Below, piece after piece: positions 1 through 7,378 of a DNA stretch of 64,000 nt (position 1 is the first letter of the stretch; every line of letters starts with the position of its first letter). Made by a program: the position numbers and the translations under genes. The notes beneath the pieces were generated by a model. It ran no database searches. It was not told the DNA's origin and saw nothing but the letters and a program-made list of their open reading frames with translations. Source of the DNA: Chlorobium phaeovibrioides. Its GTDB lineage: Bacteria > Bacteroidota > Chlorobiia > Chlorobiales > Chlorobiaceae. The DNA is taken from positions 124,001-188,000 of the forward strand of contig NZ_RXYK01000003.1 in the NCBI RefSeq assembly GCF_003968655.1, written 5' to 3'.

Positions 1-868
1 CCTCTTTTTGAAGGTTGGCAAGCGCCTGATCCTCTTCAAGCTGCTGCCGTTCGGCTTCAAGAATGGCGCTGTCTTCGGTTGCGATTCGGGCAGCAAGTTC
101 ATGGTTCTGCAGTTCTTCCTGTTCAATGCTCCGGTTGAGTGGTTCGATTTTTTCCTGCAGCGATTCCATGGTGTGCCATGAGAGCTGAAGGTCGAGTTCG
201 CGCCTGTGGGTTTTCAGCTCCCTGAGTTTTTCTGCTTTTCGGACCTGGAGTTTCAGGCTGCGGACTTTTTTTTCAACCTCGCTGAGAAGGTCGTCAACCC
301 GCGCAAGGTCGCGCGAGGCGCTCTCAAGCTGACGGAAGGTCTGTTTACGCCGCTGTTTGTAACGGGTTATTCCTGCGGCTTCCTCAAACAGCTTCATCCT
401 CTCTTCGCTTTTGTTGCTGATGATCTCCTCAATCATTTTCAACTCAATGACCGAGTAGGCGTCGCTGCCCATGCCGGTATCGGTGAAGAGGTCGAGAATG
501 TCTTTCAGGCGGCAGGGGACCTGATTCAAGAGAAAGTCGCTTTCACCGTTGCGGTATATTCTGCGGGTGACGGTGACTTCGGTGTACTGGGTGGGGAGGA
601 TGTTGCGGGTGTTTTCAATAGTGAGTGAGACCTCGGTGAAGCTGAGAGGCTTGAGGTTCCGTGAGCCATTGAAAATGATGTTTTCCATTTTTGCCGACCG
701 CAGAAGCGAGCTTTTCTGTTCACCCAGCACCCAGCGGATGGCGTCAACGACATTGGTTTTTCCGCACCCGTTGGGGCCGACAATGGCGGTAAGTCCTTTG
801 TCGAAGGAAATTCTTACCCTGTTTGCAAAGCTTTTGAAGCCGAACAGCTCAATTTTGGACAGATACAT
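1..868 (-). CDS. smc: Chromosome segregation protein SMC, N-terminal part (cut by the window edge)
   Basis: Structural maintenance of chromosomes ATPase, which forms a ring with ScpA and ScpB and organises the nucleoid. The reading frame begins with MYLSKIELFGFKSF, the usual SMC opening, and has a Walker A loop GPNGCGKT at residues 31-38 followed by DAIRWVLGEQ. From about residue 165 the sequence turns into a long charged coiled coil rich in Glu, Gln, Arg and Leu, which is still running at the window edge after 289 codons. Full SMC proteins are close to 1,150-1,200 residues, so the hinge and C-terminal ATPase half lie outside. It reads in the same direction as folP, 80 bases upstream, and may be the last gene of that operon. 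The ATG at 868 is the natural start, because the first beta strand begins directly after it. Confidence 0.95.
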   Translation of the reverse strand, partial: MYLSKIELFGFKSFANRVRISFDKGLTAIVGPNGCGKTNVVDAIRWVLGEQKSSLLRSAKMENIIFNGSRNLKPLSFTEVSLTIENTRNILPTQYTEVTVTRRIYRNGESDFLLNQVPCRLKDILDLFTDTGMGSDAYSVIELKMIEEIISNKSEERMKLFEEAAGITRYKQRRKQTFRQLESASRDLARVDDLLSEVEKKVRSLKLQVRKAEKLRELKTHRRELDLQLSWHTMESLQEKIEPLNRSIEQEELQNHELAARIATEDSAILEAERQQLEEDQALANLQKE

Positions 869-948
869 TGCGACGGTTCGATGATACGCTTGGGGGAACT
901 CTCTCTTGTGTCGTGTTCAGTAAAGTAAAGAAAAAAACCAGTATGTGC

Positions 949-1899
949 TTATTCGGCCTGATGCGGTTTTTCTGAGGGTTCAGTTTTCCGCATCGCCTGT
1001 ATGACCCTGCAGCATTCGGCAGCGGCTTTGACTGCGTGTGTCCGGATGATATCTGCACCGTTCAGGATGGCTATGGTTTCAGCTGTTATTGTGGCATTCA
1101 GCCTGTCGGCAGTTGGCGGGGAGCTTTCCCCCTCACTTTTGATTGCATGAGCCAAAAAAGATTTTCTTGACACTCCGGCTAGGATTGGCCGCCCTGTCTG
1201 GCGAAACTCCTTGAGACGCCCCAGAAGCGTGAAGTTTTCTTGAACGCTTTTGCCGAATCCGAATCCGGGGTCGATGATGATGCCCCTTACTCCGGCTGCT
1301 TCGGCCCGTTTGATGGCTTGTTTCAGAAATGTGATGACGGTTTCGACAATATCACCATTCCCCTGCAGTGTGTCGGTGCTCCACTGCATGGCTTCAGGTT
1401 TTAATGGGGCGTGCATCAGGATTGCTGGCGCTTTGTGCCGGGCGCATATTCCTGCCATTTCGGAGTCGAAGGTAAAGCCGGAGATGTCATTGACAATGTC
1501 GGCTCCTGCGAGCAGTGCGGCTTCGGCAACTTCAGCCTTGCTTGTGTCTATGGAGATGAGTGCGTCTGTATGTCGGCGGAGCATGGCTATGAGCGGGGCG
1601 GTTCGCCGGGTTTCCTCTTCGGCGGTGACGGGCAATGCTCCGGGCCGTGTTGATTCTCCGCCGATGTCGATGATGTCGGCCCCTTCGCGGAGCATGGTGA
1701 GAGCCTTGTCCAGTGCGGCATTCAGGTTTATACTGCCGGGCGTCTGGTTGGGGTGGTCCGGGTGGGGTTCAAACGCCCCTCCGTCGTGGAATGAGTCGGG
1801 GGTGGTGTTCAGAATGCCCATGATTTTGGGGCCCTGCTGAAAATCAAGCAGACGGTTTCGGCAGGTAATGGTAAGGGTTTCGGGTCTGATTGGGGCCAT
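949..1899 (-). CDS. folP: Dihydropteroate synthase
   Basis: Condenses 6-hydroxymethyl-dihydropterin diphosphate with p-aminobenzoate to dihydropteroate in folate synthesis; cytoplasmic TIM barrel, the sulfonamide target. The 316 residues carry the family motifs in order: MGILNTTPDSF at 27-37, DIGGESTRPGA, SIDTSKAEVAEAAL, DIVNDISGF, IDPGFGFGKS, GVSRKSF and RTHAVKAA near the C terminus. It is slightly longer than the usual 270-290 residues because of N- and C-terminal tails. The start at 1899 lies 16 bases after the stop of the M50 protease gene, so the two are probably co-transcribed. No other folate gene is in the window. Confidence 0.96.
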   Translation of the reverse strand: MAPIRPETLTITCRNRLLDFQQGPKIMGILNTTPDSFHDGGAFEPHPDHPNQTPGSINLNAALDKALTMLREGADIIDIGGESTRPGALPVTAEEETRRTAPLIAMLRRHTDALISIDTSKAEVAEAALLAGADIVNDISGFTFDSEMAGICARHKAPAILMHAPLKPEAMQWSTDTLQGNGDIVETVITFLKQAIKRAEAAGVRGIIIDPGFGFGKSVQENFTLLGRLKEFRQTGRPILAGVSRKSFLAHAIKSEGESSPPTADRLNATITAETIAILNGADIIRTHAVKAAAECCRVIQAMRKTEPSEKPHQAE

Positions 1900-1915
1900 T
1901 GGGGCTGAGTCAAGG

Positions 1916-2944
1916 TCAGGTTATGCTGAATGGTACGGGTGTGAAGGTCAGAAGGAACACCAGAATAGACATCCAGCCGATGATGGTGCGGCCGGTATTG
2001 ATAGGATGGTCGTTCATTGTTGGGGGGTGGCTGGTGCCGATGAATTTCATCAGAATGAAGACCCAGAGAATCCATCCGGGCCATGAAAGCTTGAGAAATG
2101 TCGCGGGCAGTGCCCCTACGGGGACAAGCGTCGTGAGGGATGCGGCCAGTTCCAGAAGAGAGGGGAGGGCGAGCAGGGTGATGAGGGTGAGGGTGATGTG
2201 TCCGGCTCTTCGGTGCCCTTTTGTGCCGAACATGGCGTAGGTGATGTGGCCGCCGTCGAGCTGCCCGACGGGAAGCAGGTTGAGTGCGGTGACGAAGCAG
2301 CCAAGCCAGCCGGTAAAGAGAAGGGGGTAGTGGTACATTTCCGTCATCGGCGGCAGGTTCCTGGTAGGGAGCGTATTCTCAAGCAGAAGCCAGAGGAGGT
2401 TTTTGCCGAGCTGGAGCGTTCCTTCGGGCGGTGTGGCGGGCGGGCCTCCGGCTGCAATGTATTCGGGATGGATGGTGAAGATGAAATCGGCCGGGGGCAG
2501 GTTCAGAAATCCGTAGATGAGAAGGCCGAGACAGATTGCAAATCCGCTGAGCGGTCCGGCGGTGCCGATGTCGAAGAGGGCGTCGGTATCTTTGATCCGT
2601 TCCCGGATTCTGATGACGGCACCCATTGTGCCGATGCCCAGAAGCATCGGAAGCGGAGGAAGAGGGATGAAATAGGGGAGCGTGGTGCGGATACGGTGAT
2701 GGAGTGCGGCAAAGAAATGACCGAATTCATGCACACTGAGGAAAAGGATGAGCGAGAGTGCATAGCTGATGCCGGATTGGAGCGAGTTGATGAGGGCAAG
2801 CGTGCCGTTGAAGGCAAGGGTGCCGCCTGCCCAGAAGACCCCTGCCGCAGTGGTTGTGAGAAGGGTTGCGGCAAAGAGCCCCAGATGGAGCGGAATGTTC
2901 TGCTCCCTGAGTATGGCGAGTCGGGAGTTTGGCGGAAAGTTCAT
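1916..2944 (-). CDS. Membrane zinc metalloprotease, M50 (site-2 protease) family
   Basis: Intramembrane zinc protease of the M50 group. HEFGH at residues 72-76 supplies two zinc histidines and the catalytic Glu, and LDGGH at 229-233 supplies the third ligand, an Asp. Several hydrophobic segments flank both motifs, as expected for a polytopic membrane enzyme. No PDZ domain is seen, so it resembles the PDZ-less branch found in Bacteroidota and Chlorobiota rather than RseP. The natural substrate cannot be told from sequence; family members cleave anti-sigma factors, signal-peptide remnants or other membrane proteins. The gene sits between a haem-binding protein gene (17 bases upstream) and folP, in one likely transcript. 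Confidence 0.9.
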   Translation of the reverse strand: MNFPPNSRLAILREQNIPLHLGLFAATLLTTTAAGVFWAGGTLAFNGTLALINSLQSGISYALSLILFLSVHEFGHFFAALHHRIRTTLPYFIPLPPLPMLLGIGTMGAVIRIRERIKDTDALFDIGTAGPLSGFAICLGLLIYGFLNLPPADFIFTIHPEYIAAGGPPATPPEGTLQLGKNLLWLLLENTLPTRNLPPMTEMYHYPLLFTGWLGCFVTALNLLPVGQLDGGHITYAMFGTKGHRRAGHITLTLITLLALPSLLELAASLTTLVPVGALPATFLKLSWPGWILWVFILMKFIGTSHPPTMNDHPINTGRTIIGWMSILVFLLTFTPVPFSIT

Positions 2945-2961
2945 ACTGATTGTCGGGGGGA

Positions 2962-3402
2962 TTATTCTTTATGCTTTTTTTCGCCGAATGTGGCTTCCAG
3001 GCCATCAGCAAGTGCTGAAGCGTCGGCATCGGTTAGTTTGGCTTCGGGATGAGCGGGCAGGTAGAACCATGGGGGCATTGTTCCTTCCCGCACCTCACCG
3101 GCGGCGTCTTCTCCCTCGTTTTTTCCCTCGCGGCCCCATTCTGATACATTGAATTTGGCCCGGCCAAGCGAGACATCAAGCTGGGTGAGCCAGGAGAGAG
3201 GGGCTATGTGGCTGTACCATGGCCAGAGGGTTTCATTGGAGTGGCAGTCTCTGCAGGTCTTGAAAAAAAACTCCCGTGTTTGCGGGGCGTCCCATGCCGG
3301 CTCTCCGGTGATGGGGGGGTTGGTGTGGTTTTTGCCGTAGGGAACGAGCTGGATAGCGGCAAGAAAGAGTGCGGCACTTCCGATGATTGTTGCTGGTTTC
3401 AT
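2962..3402 (-). CDS. Small haem-binding domain protein (single CxxCH), periplasmic or membrane anchored
   Basis: 146-residue protein with an N-terminal hydrophobic segment (about residues 5-22) that could be a signal peptide or anchor, followed by one haem c site CRDCH at residues 50-54 with the context [12 protein letters not shown]. This pattern is typical of the 'haem-binding domain' family common in Bacteroidota and Chlorobiota, where a small one-haem protein faces the periplasm. A later [16 protein letters not shown] stretch, also typical of the family, could provide the distal ligand region. The redox partner is unknown. It is the gene before the M50 protease in the same direction; the start ATG at 3402 gives the complete signal sequence. 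Confidence 0.85.
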   Translation of the reverse strand: MKPATIIGSAALFLAAIQLVPYGKNHTNPPITGEPAWDAPQTREFFFKTCRDCHSNETLWPWYSHIAPLSWLTQLDVSLGRAKFNVSEWGREGKNEGEDAAGEVREGTMPPWFYLPAHPEAKLTDADASALADGLEATFGEKKHKE

Positions 3403-3451
3403 TGTTCGCGAGCTCCTTGGAGTTTGGGATTGAAGTGATCAGCCTCTCAGG

Positions 3452-4378
3452 CTATAGTGCCGCCGGGGTGTGTGATCCATCAAAACTGATGGCTGTAATG
3501 GTCAGTGGCCAGCGGGAAAGGACGGAGTGGTCTCTTTTGCCTGTGGCTATTTCCGCCAGTGCGTCAAGTTCGGGTTCCGAGTAGAATTTTCTTGCCGAGG
3601 TGAATCCATCCAGAGTGAATTCCGGGATTCCCTGAAGGGATGCCATCAGCGGTACTCCTGCGGCCAGCATCAAGCTCCGGAATCCGTCAATGCCCACAAA
3701 TGCCATTGCCCCGTTTTCTTTTGAGCGCGCAATCATCATGGCGAGCTGTCCACCGGTGAAATGGTGGAGGCTTTGAGCCATAATGACAAGGTCTATTGAG
3801 CCGGGCTCAATACCTTCAAAGCTGCAGGCGTCAAGTGTGCGGAAGGAGACAGGGAGTCTTTTTCTCCTGGCTGTCTCCTTCCCCTCTGCAACATAAGCGG
3901 GGACAATGTCGGAACTCGTTATCTCTGCGGGCAACCTGTTGTGCGAAACCTCTTCGGCAAGGGCTAAGGCAAGGCCTCCTGCTCCTCCGGCAAGTTCAAG
4001 AACCCGCGCATTGCGGCCGCTGCGTTCAGCAATATCTATGATGATGTTGCGTAGAAAGCTGACATACCGCCGGTTGAGTGCGAGCATGGCTGTCAGCCTT
4101 TCAAGTGCACGGACAAGCTGGAGTTTCCGGGTGGAGGAGAGTGCCGTCATATCCATATGTTCGGCTTTCGAGGTGCGAAGGGCACCGTCAATCAGTTCGG
4201 GGAGAAAAAAGCCTGGTCCGAACTGTCGTGAAACCTCATGCCGTTCCCTGTGAAAGGCTTCCAGAAAACTGTTGGCCTGCTTTTCAAGATCCGTCATACT
4301 GCTCCAGCCGGTCGGGAATTCCCTCTGCCGGCGGAGATTGTCTATTGCCCTGTACCCCGGGGTCCTGAGTTGCAGCAT
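3452..4378 (-). CDS. Class I SAM-dependent methyltransferase, substrate unknown
   Basis: Predicted cytoplasmic methyltransferase. The SAM-binding motif I is VLELAGGAGGLALAL, followed by an acidic beta-2 end (TSSDIVPAY) and a motif IDLVIMAQSLHHFTGG that resembles UbiE and other class I small-molecule enzymes. About 100 N-terminal helical residues precede the Rossmann core. I chose the ATG at 4378 because GGAG sits 7 bases ahead of it; the frame is open further upstream to an ATG at 4450, giving 24 poorly convincing extra residues. It is the first gene of the leftward cluster that continues into the haem-binding protein and protease, and is divergent from the Rrf2 regulator. Specific substrate not recognised. 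Confidence 0.75.
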   Translation of the reverse strand: MLQLRTPGYRAIDNLRRQREFPTGWSSMTDLEKQANSFLEAFHRERHEVSRQFGPGFFLPELIDGALRTSKAEHMDMTALSSTRKLQLVRALERLTAMLALNRRYVSFLRNIIIDIAERSGRNARVLELAGGAGGLALALAEEVSHNRLPAEITSSDIVPAYVAEGKETARRKRLPVSFRTLDACSFEGIEPGSIDLVIMAQSLHHFTGGQLAMMIARSKENGAMAFVGIDGFRSLMLAAGVPLMASLQGIPEFTLDGFTSARKFYSEPELDALAEIATGKRDHSVLSRWPLTITAISFDGSHTPAAL

Positions 4379-4492
4379 AATCCAGCTCCGCTTCTTTTCG
4401 GGTTGCCAGGGGCTCTCTTTTTTCAATATACACATGTAGCTCAATTTCACACAATGCGTGCTGTTATGGGGTTCAGGGTGGTGGGTGGAGAA

Positions 4493-4508
4493 TTTTTTTT
4501 AAAAAAAA
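4493..4508. repeat. T8A8 palindromic tract in a divergent promoter region
   Basis: Eight T followed directly by eight A, a perfect 16-base palindrome in the space between the leftward methyltransferase gene and the rightward Rrf2 gene. Tracts of this kind stiffen or bend DNA and can act as upstream promoter elements for both directions; long homopolymers can also slip in length. The function is inferred from position only. Confidence 0.6.
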
Positions 4509-4557
4509 CATCCGGAGGGAAATTATTTGTCGTCGATTCTCCTTATTCTCTTCTATA

Positions 4558-4580
4558 ACTGATATGTAAAAGGTATCAAT
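4558..4580. promoter_or_regulatory. Inverted repeat, candidate operator of the Rrf2-type regulator
   Basis: TGATA and TATCA arms (4560-4564 and 4574-4578) are perfect inverted copies separated by 9 bases; including flanks, ACTGATA and TATCAAT match at 6 of 7 positions. The repeat ends 11 bases before the start codon of the Rrf2 regulator, so bound protein would block transcription or initiation. Rrf2 family dimers (IscR, NsrR, RsrR) bind partial palindromes at their own promoters, which makes autoregulation the simplest reading. A TATAAC hexamer at 4554 overlaps its left edge and could be the -10 element. Confidence 0.5.
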
Positions 4581-4591
4581 TAAGCGAACAG

Positions 4592-5038
4592 ATGAAAGTA
4601 CTGAACAAAAAAAGTGACTATGCGGTGCGGGCTTTGCTTGCTCTTGGAGCGGCGGGTGATGGGTTTCTCTCGGCCCGTGTGATTGCCGAAGGGCAGCAGA
4701 TGCCCTATCAGTTTCTGCGCGGCCTGCTGCAGGATCTTATACGCCATGGTATGGTGGAGTCCCGCGAGGGTGCCAGAGGGGGGTTCCGGCTTGTGAAGGA
4801 TGCTGATGAGATTGCCCTTCTCGACATCATAGAGATTTTTCAGGGGCCGGTGCAGGTGTCGGAGTGCATGTTCCGAAAGCAGATATGCGTGAACCGCTCC
4901 AACTGTGTGCTTCGTCATGAAATTCTCCGGATTGAGCATGTAGTGCAGCGGGAGTTCGCAGGCATTACGATAGGCAAGCTGATGCGGGACCTTGAGGAGG
5001 CTCATCGGCCGGTGCTCGACGGGGGCGATGAGGGTTGA
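4592..5038 (+). CDS. Rrf2 family transcriptional regulator with three cysteines, probably Fe-S sensing
   Basis: 148-residue winged-helix regulator. It starts MKVLNKKSDYAVRALLAL, has the family recognition region QMPYQFLRGLLQDLIRHGMV (about 37-55), and the wing EGARGGFRLVKD. In the sensor part Cys92, Cys99 and Cys105 are spaced C-x6-C-x5-C, close to the cluster ligands of IscR (x5, x5) and NsrR (x5, x7), so a bound Fe-S cluster is likely. It heads an operon with a TPR protein and the hybrid-cluster protein gene hcp. Because hcp is commonly under NO control through NsrR or HcpR, a role as NO or nitrosative-stress sensor is a reasonable inference; iron-sulfur homeostasis is the alternative. A candidate operator lies just upstream. 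Confidence 0.9.
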   Translation: MKVLNKKSDYAVRALLALGAAGDGFLSARVIAEGQQMPYQFLRGLLQDLIRHGMVESREGARGGFRLVKDADEIALLDIIEIFQGPVQVSECMFRKQICVNRSNCVLRHEILRIEHVVQREFAGITIGKLMRDLEEAHRPVLDGGDEG

Positions 5039-5094
5039 GGTGAAGGGAGATAGTGTGTCGGATGAATGGGCGAAACTGTGAGGAGGCTAAGTCG

Positions 5095-5514
5095 ATGATG
5101 AAAGATGCCATGGGCGGGTACCGAGGAACAGAGCTGGAGATCAGCCGGATGATTCTGGATCAGCCTGGAAACGCAGAGGGCTGGTTCAACCGCGGGAACG
5201 CGAGGAGTAGCTCCTGCAACTGGGCGGGTGCTGTTGCTGACTATACCATGGCGCTGAAGATGGGACTCAGGTTTCGTGAAATGATTGTGGCGTATGGAAA
5301 CCGGGGATTGGTACGGGCGAAGATGGGGAACATGGTTGGGGCAATCGAGGATTTCAGCGCAATTATCAACCTCCGCCCGAACAATGCCCGTCTGTATAGG
5401 GCGGCGTTTCGAAGCAGGGCTGAAATGAAGGAGAAGAGAGGTGACGCGGCAGGTGCGGCCGAAGACAGACGGATGGCTGAACAGGTGGCGTCGGAAACAG
5501 CAGCACAACAATAA
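5095..5514 (+). CDS. Small TPR-repeat protein encoded in the hcp operon
   Basis: 139 residues starting at the ATG at 5095, which has AGGAGG (5081-5086) 8 bases ahead; open frame further upstream at a GTG (5053) or ATG (5062) lacks such a site. The protein has about two and a half tetratricopeptide repeats, visible as [22 protein letters not shown], then [22 protein letters not shown] with NLRPNN, then [22 protein letters not shown]. There is no signal peptide, so it should be cytoplasmic. TPR modules bind other proteins; nothing here suggests an enzyme. It lies between the Rrf2 regulator and hcp with only 13 bases before hcp, so a link to Hcp assembly, electron delivery or sensing is inferred from position alone. 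Confidence 0.85.
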   Translation: MMKDAMGGYRGTELEISRMILDQPGNAEGWFNRGNARSSSCNWAGAVADYTMALKMGLRFREMIVAYGNRGLVRAKMGNMVGAIEDFSAIINLRPNNARLYRAAFRSRAEMKEKRGDAAGAAEDRRMAEQVASETAAQQ

Positions 5515-5527
5515 ACGGAGAAAAAGA

Positions 5528-7156
5528 ATGGGAATGTTTTGTGATCAGTGTCAGGAGAGCATCCATGGGACGGGATGCACAGCAAGGGGCGTCTGCGGGA
5601 AGGATGAAATGACGGCAAAACTGCAGGATACGCTGGTGTACGCCACTGTGGGCCTGGCCCTTGCGGCCGGACGGCAGGCGGGCGGGGTGTCGAGAGAAGC
5701 GGGTCGTAGAATAAGCGAGTCACTGTTCGTGACGGTTACCAACACTAATTTTGATGATGTTGCCATTGTTGAGGAAATCAAGAAAACCCTCGCTATGCGT
5801 GATCGATTGAATGCGCTTCTTCCTGCTGTTCCTGACCATGATGCAGCGCGTTGGGCCGGAAGCTCGCTTGATGAATTCCTTGCAAAAGCCGAGACGGTGG
5901 GAGTTCAGTCCTACAGTGCGAATGAGGATCTCCGCTCGCTGAAAAGCCTCATTCTTTATGGTCTGAAGGGGCTTGCTGCCTACACGGACCATGCTGCTGT
6001 GCTTGGCTATGATGATGACGAGGTGAATGCATTCTATGCAAAAGGTCTTGGGGCACTGGTTGAGGATCTTTCTCCTGATGAACTGACCGCCCTTGTTCTT
6101 GAGACAGGGGGTACTGCTGTCAAGGCAATGGCGCTGCTTGACAGGGCAAACACTTCCACCTATGGCAATCCGGAAATCACCAAGGTCAATATCGGCGTGG
6201 GTACAAAGCCGGGCATCCTGATTTCGGGCCATGACCTCCGTGATATGGAGGAGCTTCTGAAGCAGACCGAGGGTACAGGGGTGGATGTGTACACCCACTG
6301 CGAGATGCTTCCGGCACATTACTATCCGGCTTTCAGGAAGTATTCCCATTTTGTGGGTAACTATGGCGGTTCATGGTGGCAGCAGGATCGTGAGTTTGAG
6401 TCGTTCAATGGCCCGATTCTGATGACGACGAACTGCATTGTTCCTGTCCGTGAGTCTTACCGGAAGCGGATGTTCACTACAGGCATGGCCGGGTATCCGG
6501 GCCTTGTGCATATTCCGGCGAGGAAAGAGGGTGGAAACAAGGATTTTTCGGCTCTTGTGGAGCTGGCAAAAACCTGCCAGCCGCCGGTTGAAATTGAAAC
6601 GGGCGAGATTGTTGGCGGATTTGCCCACAACCAGGTGCTTGCTCTTGCCGACAAGGTGGTTGAGGCCGTGAAGTCGGGAGCCATCAAGCGGTTTGTGGTG
6701 ATGGCGGGATGTGATGGCCGCCATGCGTCAAGGAAGTATTATACCGGAGTTGCCGGCGCGCTGCCTGATGATACGGTGATTCTCACTGCAGGCTGTGCCA
6801 AGTATCGCTACAACAAGCTGCAGCTCGGTGATATCGGTGGTATTCCCAGAGTGCTCGACGCCGGTCAGTGCAATGATTCCTATTCGCTTGCTGTCATTGC
6901 CTTGAAACTGAAAGAGGTGTTCGGGCTCAATGACATCAACGATCTGCCGATCTCTTTCGACATTGCATGGTATGAGCAGAAGGCGGTCACCGTGCTCCTT
7001 GCTCTTCTTTACCTGGGCGTGAAAGGCATCCGTCTTGGACCGACAATTCCGGAGTTCCTGACTCCGAATGTTGCCGCCGTTCTGGTGGAGAAGTTCGGTA
7101 TCAAGCCCATTGACAGCGTGGAGGGTGATGTGGAGGCGATGATGGCCGGAGCATAA
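5528..7156 (+). CDS. hcp: Hybrid-cluster protein (hydroxylamine or NO reductase), anaerobic class
   Basis: 542-residue cytoplasmic Fe-S enzyme. The N-terminal ligands are Cys5, Cys8, Cys17 and Cys23 (C-x2-C-x8-C-x5-C), the [4Fe-4S] spacing of Hcp from strict anaerobes. The hybrid cluster ligands appear in the expected motifs: [60 protein letters not shown] and [12 protein letters not shown]. Hcp reduces hydroxylamine in vitro and is now regarded mainly as an NO reductase and S-nitrosation mediator. The ATG at 5528 is preferred: CGGAG lies 7 bases upstream, and the cysteine motif follows at once. It is last in the Rrf2-TPR-hcp operon and is followed by a strong terminator. No adjacent hcr reductase gene exists, so electrons probably come from ferredoxin or rubredoxin. 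Confidence 0.97.
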   Translation: MGMFCDQCQESIHGTGCTARGVCGKDEMTAKLQDTLVYATVGLALAAGRQAGGVSREAGRRISESLFVTVTNTNFDDVAIVEEIKKTLAMRDRLNALLPAVPDHDAARWAGSSLDEFLAKAETVGVQSYSANEDLRSLKSLILYGLKGLAAYTDHAAVLGYDDDEVNAFYAKGLGALVEDLSPDELTALVLETGGTAVKAMALLDRANTSTYGNPEITKVNIGVGTKPGILISGHDLRDMEELLKQTEGTGVDVYTHCEMLPAHYYPAFRKYSHFVGNYGGSWWQQDREFESFNGPILMTTNCIVPVRESYRKRMFTTGMAGYPGLVHIPARKEGGNKDFSALVELAKTCQPPVEIETGEIVGGFAHNQVLALADKVVEAVKSGAIKRFVVMAGCDGRHASRKYYTGVAGALPDDTVILTAGCAKYRYNKLQLGDIGGIPRVLDAGQCNDSYSLAVIALKLKEVFGLNDINDLPISFDIAWYEQKAVTVLLALLYLGVKGIRLGPTIPEFLTPNVAAVLVEKFGIKPIDSVEGDVEAMMAGA

Positions 7157-7187
7157 TCTGCCGGACTTTTCATCATGTTTACTTAGA

Positions 7188-7227
7188 GGTTGCCCGGGAT
7201 TTATTTCCGGGTGGCCTTGTTTTTTTA
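7188..7227 (+). terminator. Intrinsic terminator after hcp
   Basis: A 12-pair stem (7188-7199 with 7205-7216, four G-U pairs and the rest Watson-Crick) with a 5-base loop, followed directly by TTGTTTTTTTA. It lies 31 bases after the hcp stop codon and separates the hcp operon from the radical SAM gene. Confidence 0.85.
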
Positions 7228-7378
7228 TCCCCCGCCATGTTTGCCTATATTCATTATACACACATCTCGAGCAGTCTGCCGTCCCGGGCAACCCCACCAC
7301 AGTGCCAATAAAGGGCGGGCAAGTGAAGAGACAGTCTTTCTTGCTGGTTTTTTCGTACGCTATAGCTCCTGAGTCTTT

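Noticed and set aside
2198-3052. Open frame of 284 codons antisense to the M50 protease and haem protein genes
   Set aside because: Glu/Gly/Lys-rich shadow frame without recognisable domains, fully overlapping two supported genes.
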